From NCBI GenBank assembly GCA_030628805.1, contig DAOVQG010000061.1, forward strand, positions 1 to 16,842: a DNA stretch of 16,842 nt. The letters are read 5' to 3'. The stretch's first letter is position 1. Each line of letters starts with the position of its first letter. The DNA is from JAGMDK01 sp023128695. Lineage in GTDB: Bacteria > Planctomycetota > Phycisphaerae > UBA1845 > Fen-1342. Shown here piece after piece: positions 1 through 6,311 of this stretch. Under the pieces are notes generated by a model. The model did not search any database and was not told the DNA's origin. It saw only the letters and a program-made list of their open reading frames with translations. The position numbers and the translations under genes are program-made.

Positions 1-39
1 CGCCCCACCAGTTTACCCACTTTCCTGACGCCCACCCTC
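1..39. repeat. Dispersed repeat segment, copy 1
   Basis: This segment contains GTTTACCCACTTTCCTGACG and matches 7316-7350 almost base for base, with only a few differences (CAGTTT against CGGTTT, TTTCC against TTTTC). At 7316 it is the outer flank of an inverted hairpin pair, so the rest of that element probably lies just left of the window. It places repeat DNA, not infC, within about 90 bases of the rpmI promoter. Confidence 0.75.
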
Positions 40-64
40 TCGAATTTCCGGCCTCCGACAGGGG

Positions 65-93
65 TTGTGGAATCTGCGGGATTTGAATATAAT
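65..93 (+). promoter_or_regulatory. Sigma-70 type promoter for rpmI-rplT
   Basis: A perfect -10 hexamer TATAAT (88-93) lies exactly 17 bases after TTGTGG (65-70), which matches the first three bases of the -35 consensus. Transcription would start near 100, leaving a leader of about 29 bases before rpmI. That is too short for the L20 autoregulatory leader known from some other bacteria. This is the clearest promoter in the window. Confidence 0.7.
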
Positions 94-128
94 GCAAGGC
101 TCGACTTACTAACTAGGATGATTGATCA

Positions 129-332
129 ATGGCAGCAACAACGAAACAGAAGACACATAAGGGGCTCCGCAAGCGGGTGAAGGTGTCGGCCCGAGGCAAG
201 GTGCGGTACAAGAAGTCGTTCGCCGGCCACCTGATGAGTGGCAAGTCGGGCCGCCGCCGCCAACGGCTGCGCCGCAAGACTGCGTTGGAGGGCGCGGTCG
301 CGGCTAACGTAAAGCGTGCCCTGGGCGGATGA
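129..332 (+). CDS. rpmI: Large ribosomal subunit protein bL35
   Basis: Ribosomal protein L35 is a small basic protein of the 50S subunit. The 67-residue length is normal for the family, and the N-terminus carries the typical KQKTHKGLRKRVKVSARGKV pattern. The rest is rich in Lys and Arg, with the expected HLMSGKSGRRRQRLRR segment. The ATG at 129 follows AGGA (115-118). The gene precedes rplT by 29 bases, and both are surely read from the promoter at 65-93. In most bacteria infC comes directly before rpmI. Here the upstream space holds a promoter and repeat DNA, so the pair looks uncoupled from infC, although infC could lie further left outside the window. Confidence 0.97.
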   Translation: MAATTKQKTHKGLRKRVKVSARGKVRYKKSFAGHLMSGKSGRRRQRLRRKTALEGAVAANVKRALGG

Positions 333-361
333 TTACCCCGGCCCCGGAAGGAGAATAAACC

Positions 362-727
362 ATGCCCCGCGTGCGAAGCGGTCATGCTACCCGTCGTCGT
401 CGCAAACGCGTGCTGAAAGCCGCCAAGGGCTATCGCGCCTCGCGCAGCAAGTTATTCAAAACGGCCAAGCAGACGGTCATCAAGGCCGGTCAATACGCCT
501 ACCGTGATCGCCGCGCTCGCAAACGCGATTTCCGCGCCCTGTGGATCATCCGCGTCAGCGCGGCCAGCGACGCCCGCGGGATTTCATACAGCAAATTCAT
601 GGGCGGGCTCAAGAAGGCCGGCGTGTTCCTGAATCGCAAGATGCTCAGCGAGGTGGCGATCGCCGACCCGGCCGCGTTCGACAAATTGGTCGATCTGGCC
701 AAGTCGGGGACGATGGCCGCCGCCTAG
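362..727 (+). CDS. rplT: Large ribosomal subunit protein bL20
   Basis: Ribosomal protein L20 binds 23S rRNA early in 50S assembly. The 121-residue product is close to the usual length of about 118. It shows the basic N-terminal arm (MPRVRSGHATRRRRKRVLKAA), the KGYRASRSKLFKTAKQ segment, the RRARKRDFRALWIIRV core and the C-terminal ISYSKFMGGLKKAGVFLNRK block. The ATG has a strong Shine-Dalgarno site, GGAAGGAG (346-353). It is co-transcribed with rpmI. The usual downstream neighbour pheS is missing, and the next gene on the same strand is an unrelated hydrolase. No convincing terminator hairpin was seen after the stop. Confidence 0.97.
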   Translation: MPRVRSGHATRRRRKRVLKAAKGYRASRSKLFKTAKQTVIKAGQYAYRDRRARKRDFRALWIIRVSAASDARGISYSKFMGGLKKAGVFLNRKMLSEVAIADPAAFDKLVDLAKSGTMAAA

Positions 728-741
728 TACCGCGTTTCATA

Positions 742-775
742 AATAGTGCGACGATCTCGAATAGTGCGACGATCT
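742..775. repeat. Two-copy tandem repeat after rplT
   Basis: AATAGTGCGACGATCT occurs at 742-757 and again at 760-775, an 18-base period. It fills part of the 79-base gap between rplT and the hydrolase. No function is apparent, and a simple slippage duplication would explain it. Confidence 0.8.
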
Positions 776-806
776 TGTTGTCCCGAAGAGCCGCGGCACG
801 TCAGTG

Positions 807-2027
807 ATGTGTGAATCAGACGACCCGGATTCTCAACTGCTAATCGCCCACGTTTCCACGCGGGACGCGGCCCGGATCGCGATCAAGCGCAAGCCGGCTC
901 CAGGGGGCACGCCGGTGATATTCCTCCACGGCTTGGCGGTGAACGCCGACCTGTGGGACCTGCCGGACGTGCGGGGAGCAGGCTACGCCTATCGCAGCCT
1001 GGCGAAGGTGCTGCACGAAACGGGTTACGACATCTGGCTGGTCAACCTCCGCGGTCACGGCGCCCCGCGGATGTTGAGCGAGCCGCCCCCCGGGCAAACC
1101 GATTGGTGCGTGGATCATTTCATCCTCTACGACCTGCCGGCCGTCGTGGATCACGTGGCGGCTGAAACCGGGCTGCGGCCGTTCGTGATCGGGGCCAGCA
1201 TGGGCTCGATGACACTCGCCGGGTATGTCCAGGGCGCCCGTTTGGTTGGGGCCGGGGCGGAGGCCCACCTCGAGGCCGAACCGGAGACGGCCCGCGCCCG
1301 GCAAGAGAAGTTGGCCGGCTGTGTATTCGTCGAGTTGCCCGCAAAACTGCGTTGGCCGGACTCTCTGTACGACCAAGACGGCCGCCTCCAGTGGCGTGTG
1401 CTGCTGCGGGACTGGTGGCGGAGCGACGAAGAGGTCAACCACTCGTTCGAGATGCTCTCCCGCTGGGGCTGGCTCCAGGCCCTGCTGGCGGCCGTCGGCG
1501 AAGTGCCCCTGACCTGGCTCGGCGGCGAGGACGAAGACCAGCCGTGGTACCGCAAGCTCCCCAAATCGCTCGCCGACGGGGTGGCGCAGGTCGAGCGGGC
1601 GGTGATGCAGGCGATGTTGCAGATGGTGGGGACATTCACCGGCGAGTCGAACCATCGCGCGGAGGTCTTGCTGCACGGCCGCCGCTACATCATGGACCAC
1701 ATGAAGGCGGGGGTCCTCAAGCAGATGGCCAAGTGCGTGCGGGAGGGGGTGTTTGTCAGTGCCCTGGGGTCGCCGGACCACGTGTATTCCGATCATTACG
1801 AACTGGTCGAGCTGCCGACGCTGGTGCTGCACGGCGGGCGGGACCGGATCGCCAACGCCGACGTGACGCGGACGGCGTTCTTCGAGCGTATCCGCTCCGC
1901 CGACAAGGAATTCCTGCTCTACGAAGACCTCGCCCATGGTGAAATCGAGGCGGCGCCGGGGTCGTGCCGGCGGATCTTTCCCACCATCGTGGCGTGGCTG
2001 AACGCCAGGAATCGGCCACAGTCGTGA
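807..2027 (+). CDS. Alpha/beta-hydrolase, acid-lipase-like
   Basis: This is a serine hydrolase of the alpha/beta fold, about 406 residues. Visible elements, in order, are an oxyanion-type loop VIFLHGLAVN (about residues 37-46), a nucleophile elbow GASMG with the serine near residue 131, a late acid strand LVLHGGRD and a C-terminal histidine in LAHGEIEA. Together these make a complete Ser-Asp-His triad. The stretch WCVDHFILYDLPAVVDHV resembles the region before the elbow in gastric and lysosomal acid lipases, where F.(D/E)..YDLPA is typical. That relation is from memory and is inferred. No signal peptide or membrane segment is seen, so the protein is probably cytoplasmic. The ATG at 807 is preferred over the GTG at 804; no strong ribosome site precedes either. 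The substrate cannot be told; a PhaC-type polyester synthase is less likely because the nucleophile is Ser, not Cys. Confidence 0.8.
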   Translation: MCESDDPDSQLLIAHVSTRDAARIAIKRKPAPGGTPVIFLHGLAVNADLWDLPDVRGAGYAYRSLAKVLHETGYDIWLVNLRGHGAPRMLSEPPPGQTDWCVDHFILYDLPAVVDHVAAETGLRPFVIGASMGSMTLAGYVQGARLVGAGAEAHLEAEPETARARQEKLAGCVFVELPAKLRWPDSLYDQDGRLQWRVLLRDWWRSDEEVNHSFEMLSRWGWLQALLAAVGEVPLTWLGGEDEDQPWYRKLPKSLADGVAQVERAVMQAMLQMVGTFTGESNHRAEVLLHGRRYIMDHMKAGVLKQMAKCVREGVFVSALGSPDHVYSDHYELVELPTLVLHGGRDRIANADVTRTAFFERIRSADKEFLLYEDLAHGEIEAAPGSCRRIFPTIVAWLNARNRPQS

Positions 2028-2060
2028 GATGGTATTTTCGCACCAGCGCAATTTAAAATC

Positions 2061-2088
2061 CGCAATCCGCAATCCGCAATCGTCAATC
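2061..2088. repeat. Heptamer tandem repeat
   Basis: CGCAATC is repeated at 2061, 2068 and 2075, followed by a degenerate fourth unit GTCAATC. It lies in the 229-base gap between the hydrolase and the GH65 gene. Apart from this repeat and the hairpins at 2190-2242, nothing else was recognised in that gap. Confidence 0.8.
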
Positions 2089-2189
2089 GGGGGGTGGCCC
2101 GCGTTCTTCCGACCGTGGGGGCTCGATTTTTCCCCGTGGCTTAGTCTATGATTGGAATGTAGCAAACAAAGCCGCTGGGGGAGATGAAA

Positions 2190-2242
2190 TCGTGAACCCA
2201 CGTTGAGACAACGTGGGGCACCCGGGCAAGATGCCGGTGCCA
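2190..2242. repeat. Two degenerate REP-like hairpins upstream of GH65
   Basis: The first hairpin has arms CCCACGTTG (2197-2205) and CAACGTGGG (2209-2217) around AGA. It is the same family as the repeats bracketing the transposase at 9022-9854, where the arms are CCCACGTTC and GAACGTGGG. The innermost base pair is flipped (C-G to G-C), so pairing is kept. It is followed directly by an imperfect relative of the 36-base array at 6168 (GATGCCGGTGCCAC). The pair ends two bases before the ribosome site AAAGGAG of the GH65 gene and could affect its expression. Confidence 0.7.
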
Positions 2243-2256
2243 CAAAGGAGAACCAC

Positions 2257-4632
2257 GTGACGACGACACCCGACACCTGGTCTCTCGTCGAAACCGCCTT
2301 TGATGTCCGGAATAATCGGCACTACGAAAGTCTGCTGGCGATCGGCAGCGGCCCGCTTCAGCAGCGCGCCGCGCTGGAAGAAGGGTTGCGCGACGATCCG
2401 CAAGACGTCGATTACCTCCGCGTCATAGGAGATATCACCGCCGATGAATCTCCTAGGTTTAAGAGCCGGGTCGGGACGTACCTGCCTGGGGTCAGCGGGC
2501 CTCACCCCACCTGCCGCGATCAGATGATCAACCTGCCCGCCATTCACGGGCTGATCATTTTCGCCGCTGGCGAGCGGCTCGACCTGGAGCACGGCCGCAT
2601 CAGCAACTACATCCGGCGGCTCGACCTGCGCACCGGGCGTCTGACCCGCTCATTCGTCTGGCAAACACAGGCGGGTGCCGCGGTACGGGTATGCTTCGAG
2701 CGTTTCATCAGCGCCCAACGCCGACACGTGATGGCGCTGCGGTGCAGCGTGGAACACGTAGACGGCCCGCCGGCCGAACTGCGTTTCATCGGAGCGCTCG
2801 ATGCCGAAGTGCGAACAAATGGGTTCGACCATTTTACGTCGATTGACATCACCGGCGAGCACGAGCCGATCACGCTGGCGGTACGCACGAACTCCGGCAT
2901 CGACGTGGCCGCCGCGGCCCTGGTGACCTGCGACCGGAGCGTGCTGTGGAACGTCGATCTCGAGGCCCGCTGGGTGGGGTTGTCGGGGACCTGTATTCTC
3001 GACCCCGGACAGACGGTGCGAGTCAGCAAGTTCGCGGCGATGACATCCTCGCACCACGTGGCCGGCTCGCCGCTGGACGCCGCTCGCAATCTGGCCTGGG
3101 AAGCGGCGACGACCGGGTTCGATCGCTTGGCGGCGGAATCCGACGCGGTCTGGCGGGAGCGCTGGGACAAAACGGATGTGGTGATCGAAGGCGACCCGGC
3201 CGGCCAGCTCGCGCTGCGGGTATCGCTGTACCACATGTTGCGAGCCGTCGTGGAGGACGATCCGCGCTGTGCGATCGACGCCGAGGCTGCCGCCGGCGAA
3301 GCCTATTGCGGGCGCTACTTCTGGGACACCGAAATCTTCATGCTGCCGCTGTTCCTCTATACGCGGCCCGAGGTCGGCCTGACCCTCGCCCGTTTTCGCG
3401 TCGCGACTCTCGACGGAGCCCGGCGTAATGCGGAGCGCTCCGGCTACCCGGGGGCACGCTATGCCTGGGAGAGTTCCCCCAGCGGCGACGAGAACTGCCC
3501 CAACCGGCACTGCGCCGACCACGAGGTGCACGTCACCGCCGACGTGGCCTACGGGCTGTGGCACGCCCACCTGGCCAACCCCGACGACCTCCGGTTTTTG
3601 CAAGACGTTACCGAGGTGCTGATCGAGACGGCCCGATACTGGTGCCGGCGGGTTTCGTATACCTCGACGCGCGACCAATACGAGTTGCTGATGGTCATGG
3701 GGCCCGACGAATACACGCCGTTCAGCCGAAACAACGCCTACACCAACCGCCTGGTGGCGTTCGCGCTCTCGCTGGCGTCGTTCGCCTGGCAAAAGCTGGA
3801 GCGGCTCGACGCCGACGCGGTCGCTGTAGCGTCCGGCCTCCGTGCCGGACGATGTGCGGAGCTGGGCGACAAACTCCAACTCGCGGACGGCGAACTCGCC
3901 CGCTTCGCCGATGTCGCCGGCAAGCTACGGCTGCCCTACGACGAAAGCCGGCGGCTGGTGCTCCAGTCCGACGACTTCTTCGATCAAGAGCCGCTCGATT
4001 TTGAGCGCTGCTGGCCCGACCGCGCGCGGCGTCTGGAGGCCTGCGTCGCCCAGGAGCGGCTATATCGCAGTCGCGTGCTCAAGCAGGCGGACGTCGTGCA
4101 GCTCATGGCCCTGTTTCCGCACGAGTTCGACGCCGAGCAGATGCGTGTGGCGTACGAGACCTACGAGCCGCTGACGTCGCACGACTCGAGCCTGAGCCGC
4201 CCGATGCACGCCGTCGTCGCGGCCCGGATCGGCAAACACGACGAGGCGCTGCGGCTGTGGCGGCAATCCGTCGGGCTCGATCTCGCTGTAGCGTCCGGCC
4301 CCCGTAGCGGACGAAGTGATGTAGCGGACGGTATCCACGCGGCGTGTGCGGGCGCGAACTGGCAGGCCGCCATCCTCGGCTTCGCCGGGCTGCGGACGCG
4401 GATGCAGTCTGAAATCCTGCACCTCGATCCGCATCTGCCGGCGAGTTGGACCGCCCTGCGTTTCCCGCTGGTCTGGGACGGCCAGCCGCTATTCATCAGC
4501 ATTGAAGGAAGCCGCGTCACGATCGAGCACCGCGGGCGGAAGCCGCTCGACGCGCACATTTGCGGTCAGCGGTGCACTTTGAAACCCAGCCAGAGCTGTA
4601 GCGTCCGGCCCCCGTGCCGGCCGAAGCTGTAG
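2257..4632 (+). CDS. Glycoside hydrolase family 65 disaccharide phosphorylase
   Basis: Family 65 enzymes mostly phosphorolyse alpha-linked disaccharides (maltose, trehalose, kojibiose, nigerose) to beta-glucose 1-phosphate and a sugar. The start chosen is GTG at 2257 because AAAGGAG (2244-2250) lies six bases before it and codons further up lie in repeat DNA; this gives 791 residues, normal for the family. Signatures are an N-terminal beta domain (ESLLAIGSGP), FWDTEIFMLP at about residue 355, the acid MGPDEY with catalytic Glu485, NNAYTN, the phosphate-site motif SHDSSLS at about 642, and DGIHAACAGANWQA. Repeats are embedded in the coding sequence at residues 524-532 and 678-686, and the last dozen residues plus the TAG stop come from two more. 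Substrate specificity cannot be read; no beta-phosphoglucomutase gene is present in the window. Confidence 0.9.
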   Translation: MTTTPDTWSLVETAFDVRNNRHYESLLAIGSGPLQQRAALEEGLRDDPQDVDYLRVIGDITADESPRFKSRVGTYLPGVSGPHPTCRDQMINLPAIHGLIIFAAGERLDLEHGRISNYIRRLDLRTGRLTRSFVWQTQAGAAVRVCFERFISAQRRHVMALRCSVEHVDGPPAELRFIGALDAEVRTNGFDHFTSIDITGEHEPITLAVRTNSGIDVAAAALVTCDRSVLWNVDLEARWVGLSGTCILDPGQTVRVSKFAAMTSSHHVAGSPLDAARNLAWEAATTGFDRLAAESDAVWRERWDKTDVVIEGDPAGQLALRVSLYHMLRAVVEDDPRCAIDAEAAAGEAYCGRYFWDTEIFMLPLFLYTRPEVGLTLARFRVATLDGARRNAERSGYPGARYAWESSPSGDENCPNRHCADHEVHVTADVAYGLWHAHLANPDDLRFLQDVTEVLIETARYWCRRVSYTSTRDQYELLMVMGPDEYTPFSRNNAYTNRLVAFALSLASFAWQKLERLDADAVAVASGLRAGRCAELGDKLQLADGELARFADVAGKLRLPYDESRRLVLQSDDFFDQEPLDFERCWPDRARRLEACVAQERLYRSRVLKQADVVQLMALFPHEFDAEQMRVAYETYEPLTSHDSSLSRPMHAVVAARIGKHDEALRLWRQSVGLDLAVASGPRSGRSDVADGIHAACAGANWQAAILGFAGLRTRMQSEILHLDPHLPASWTALRFPLVWDGQPLFISIEGSRVTIEHRGRKPLDAHICGQRCTLKPSQSCSVRPPCRPKL
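3826..3851 (+). repeat. GTAG-headed REP inside GH65, copy A
   Basis: GTAG is followed by arms CGTCCGGC and GCCGGACG around CTCCGT. It is translated in frame as VASGLRAGR (residues 524-532 of the GH65 protein), in a linker-like stretch between conserved blocks. Confidence 0.85.
4288..4313 (+). repeat. GTAG-headed REP inside GH65, copy B
   Basis: The same element reads VASGPRSGR (residues 678-686). One arm is slightly decayed (AGCGGACG). A partial second unit GTAGCGGACG follows at 4321-4330, so the insert is compound. Confidence 0.8.
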
Positions 4633-4658
4633 CGACCGGGCTCCGTACCGGCCGCTAC
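4598..4658 (+). repeat. Two GTAG-headed REPs at the GH65 3' end
   Basis: The first unit (4598-4623) is translated as the C-terminal SVRPPCRP. The second (4629-4658) is close to a full palindrome, GTAGCGACCGG against CCGGCCGCTAC, and its head GTAG contains the GH65 stop codon TAG (4630-4632). The gene therefore ends inside repeat DNA. Confidence 0.85.
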
Positions 4659-4692
4659 ATTATCCAGCCGGCGTCGGCTTTTGCGGCGGATT

Positions 4693-4812
4693 GCTAGAGC
4701 CGTTTCAGAAAACATCTGGCGTCCGTTGGGAGGGCGAGGCTCCTGCCGAGCCGCGGCTCGCCGGGAGGCTCGCCCTCCCAATGCGACGGACTTTTACTGA
4801 AATTGCTCTAGC
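4693..4812. mobile_element. 120-bp MITE-like palindromic element
   Basis: The ends are inverted copies, GCTAGAGC at 4693-4700 and GCTCTAGC at 4805-4812, and pairing continues inward (GTTTCAG with CTGAAAT, GTCCG with CGGAC). The centre is a near-palindrome whose outer arms are GGGAGGGCGAG and CTCGCCCTCCC around a perfect CGAGCCGCGGCTCG. It has no coding capacity. A related partial copy lies at 16761-16842. This fits a non-autonomous element moved in trans, but no flanking target duplication was established. Confidence 0.7.
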
Positions 4813-4818
4813 ACATTC

Positions 4819-6033
4819 TCAAGTCCGCTTGCCGCCGAGGACTTGCCGATACACTTGCAACACCGCCTGCACCGTCGCCCGCGGGTCGAGGTTCTCGCGG
4901 GCCCAGGCCGCGGCCCGTTCGCCGAGCGCCCGGCGGGCATTTTCGTCTGTACGAAGCGTCAGCAGCGCCTCGGCGAAACAGCGCGGCTCGTCGCCGCCGA
5001 CCAGCCGCAGGCGTTCGCCGCTGGTGCGTGAATCCTTTCTCGCACCGGCTAGCTCGCGCAAGGCCGGTATATCACTCGCCACGATCGGCAGGCCGCACGC
5101 CATCGCTTCGAGCACGGCATTGGGCATGCCCTCGGTCAAGGAAGGAAACAGGAACGCGTCCGCGGCCGACAGAATCGGACCCACGTCGTCGCGCCAACCC
5201 AACAAGTGCACGGCCGGACCCGCCGGGCTGAGGCGTAGTATTTGTTCCAGCCGCGTGCGCTCCGGTCCGTCGCCGACGAGGAGGAAACGCGACGGCACGT
5301 ATGGCTGGTGCAAGAATCCTTTCCATGGCTGGTGCGAGAATCCTTTCTCGCACCCCATGATCTCGGCGCATTTGACGAGCAGGTCGAGCCGTTTGACCGG
5401 GTCGAGCCGCCCGACCCAAGCCACGACGAATTCGTGCTCCGGAATGCCGAGCGCTTTTCGCGCCGCCGACCGATCCCCCTGGCTGGTGCGAGAATCCTTT
5501 CTCGCACCCCGCGGCGGCGCATCCAACGACGGCGGCACAATGTGTACACGCCGCCGCGGCACGCCGAACGTTCGCACGACGTGCTCGGCCAGTGCGGCAC
5601 TGTTGACGATGTGCCCCTGGTCCAGCCGGGCGCTGGCGCGTTCCAACATCCGGTGCCAACGCCGCTCGACCTCGATCGTCGCCGTGGACGAGACGACCGG
5701 AACGCGCTGCATCAGCCCCATCAGCCGGGCGGCGACATTGGCGTGTGTCAGCGTGGAGTGGATCAGGTCGGGCCGGATTCGCCGCACGTGTCGGTAGAGG
5801 CGCTGAAGGGTCATGGCTGGTGCGAGAATCCTTTCTCGCACCCCCGTGACTCGCGCAAGGCAGGCAAAGGTTGGAATGCCCGCGGCTGCCAACTCCGCGC
5901 TGACCGGCCCGGGCGGCGCGAGACAACCGGCGAAGACCTCCACGCCGGCTGCGTGCAGCCCACGCGCCAGCCGGGCGATGCGCAAGGGCGTGCCGCCGTG
6001 CTCCAGGTCCGTGACCAGCAGCATCACACGCAT
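4819..6033 (-). CDS. Family 4 glycosyltransferase with palindromic inserts
   Basis: This is a GT-B fold retaining glycosyltransferase of 404 residues that probably moves a sugar from a nucleotide sugar to a lipid or polysaccharide acceptor in envelope or exopolysaccharide synthesis. The N-terminal domain starts with MRVMLLVTDLEHGGTPL, the usual acceptor-side glycine-rich start. The C-terminal domain shows VGRLDPVKRLDLLV (207-220), FLLVGDGPERTRLE (250-263) and the donor-site E-x7-E in TEGMPNAVLEAM (E301, E309). Four inserts of a palindromic repeat lie at residues 64-74, 176-184, about 228-246 and 330-338. They fall between core elements and keep the frame open, so the protein may still work. 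The ATG at 6033 has only a weak site (AAGG, about 11 bases up). Acceptor unknown. Confidence 0.88.
   Translation of the reverse strand: MRVMLLVTDLEHGGTPLRIARLARGLHAAGVEVFAGCLAPPGPVSAELAAAGIPTFACLARVTGVRERILAPAMTLQRLYRHVRRIRPDLIHSTLTHANVAARLMGLMQRVPVVSSTATIEVERRWHRMLERASARLDQGHIVNSAALAEHVVRTFGVPRRRVHIVPPSLDAPPRGARKDSRTSQGDRSAARKALGIPEHEFVVAWVGRLDPVKRLDLLVKCAEIMGCEKGFSHQPWKGFLHQPYVPSRFLLVGDGPERTRLEQILRLSPAGPAVHLLGWRDDVGPILSAADAFLFPSLTEGMPNAVLEAMACGLPIVASDIPALRELAGARKDSRTSGERLRLVGGDEPRCFAEALLTLRTDENARRALGERAAAWARENLDPRATVQAVLQVYRQVLGGKRT
5023..5046. repeat. Intragenic palindrome, copy 1
   Basis: Arms GGTGCGTGAA and TTCTCGCACC surround TCCT; one arm base differs from the family form. It is read on the minus strand as GARKDSRTS (residues 330-338 of the glycosyltransferase). 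Confidence 0.9.
5303..5354. repeat. Intragenic palindrome, copy 2 plus truncated unit
   Basis: The full unit 5331-5354 has perfect 10-base arms GGTGCGAGAA and TTCTCGCACC around TCCT. A truncated unit (GGTGCAAGAATCCTTT from 5307) precedes it, each led by ATGGCT. It is read on the minus strand in another frame as CEKGFSHQPW followed by KGFLHQPY. Confidence 0.9.
5485..5508. repeat. Intragenic palindrome, copy 3
   Basis: Perfect arms GGTGCGAGAA and TTCTCGCACC around TCCT, led by TGGCT. It is read on the minus strand as GARKDSRTSQ (from residue 176), in the same frame as copy 1. Confidence 0.9.
5819..5842. repeat. Intragenic palindrome, copy 4
   Basis: Perfect arms GGTGCGAGAA and TTCTCGCACC around TCCT, led by ATGGCT. 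It is read on the minus strand in the third frame as GVRERILAPAM (residues 64-74). Confidence 0.9.
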
Positions 6034-6045
6034 GGGGAAGACCTT

Positions 6046-6079
6046 ACTAGAAACTAGAGACTAGAAACTAGAAATTGGA
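6046..6079. repeat. ACTAGAA-type tandem repeat
   Basis: ACTAGAAACTAGAG is followed by ACTAGAAACTAGAA, a simple 14-base duplication built from ACTAGA units. It lies directly upstream of the glycosyltransferase start, where its promoter region would be expected. Confidence 0.75.
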
Positions 6080-6109
6080 AACGTTCCCACGTTGTCAACT
6101 TGTCTCCTT

Positions 6110-6135
6110 CGTCCGGCACGGGGGCCGGACGCTAC
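6110..6135 (-). repeat. GTAG-headed REP, intergenic copy
   Basis: On the minus strand this reads GTAG followed by arms CGTCCGGC and GCCGGACG, the same family as the copies inside GH65 and the ABC transporter gene. Confidence 0.85.
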
Positions 6136-6137
6136 GT

Positions 6138-6165
6138 TCCGTGACCAGCAACATCACGCGCAGGG
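6138..6165 (-). other. Duplicated 5' end of the glycosyltransferase gene
   Basis: This stretch repeats 6008-6036, the first codons of the glycosyltransferase, at an offset of 130 bases with a few differences and one lost base in the start-codon region. On the minus strand it would encode RVMLLVTE, against RVMLLVTD in the intact gene. It is either a local duplication or the remnant of a second glycosyltransferase gene cut off by the flanking repeats. Confidence 0.65.
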
Positions 6166-6167
6166 GC

Positions 6168-6311
6168 CATATCACCGGCTGGAAGCCGGTGCCACACGTT
6201 TGCCATATCACCGGCTGGAAGCCGGTGCCACACGTTCGCCATATCACCGGCTGGAAGCCGGTGCCACACGTTCGCCGTATCACCGGCTGGAAGCCGGTGC
6301 CACACGTTCGA
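6168..6311. repeat. Four tandem 36-base hairpin units
   Basis: Four contiguous units start at 6168, 6204, 6240 and 6276. Each holds arms ACCGGCT and AGCCGGT around GGA. Read on the minus strand, each is GTGG plus arms CACCGGCT and AGCCGGTG, the layout of a REP. The last unit contains the C-terminal codons and the stop of murQ. There are no unique spacers, so it is not a CRISPR array. Confidence 0.9.

Noticed and set aside
2203..2256. N-terminal extension of the GH65 protein from an upstream ATG
   Set aside because: These codons lie in hairpin repeat DNA, and a strong ribosome site AAAGGAG directly precedes the GTG at 2257.
840..2276. Long open frame on - (about 478 codons) opposite the alpha/beta hydrolase
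   Set aside because: It is a shadow of a gene with a recognisable catalytic triad, and it has no motifs of its own.
2650..3879. Long open frame on - opposite GH65
   Set aside because: It overlaps the conserved GH65 core completely and shows no recognisable domain.
4691..5797. Open frame of about 368 codons on + opposite the glycosyltransferase
   Set aside because: It starts inside the MITE-like element and is Ser/Arg rich, while the opposite strand carries clear GT4 motifs.
6168..6311. Possible CRISPR array with 36-base repeats
   Set aside because: The units are directly contiguous with no unique spacers, each is a self-contained hairpin, and no cas gene is present.
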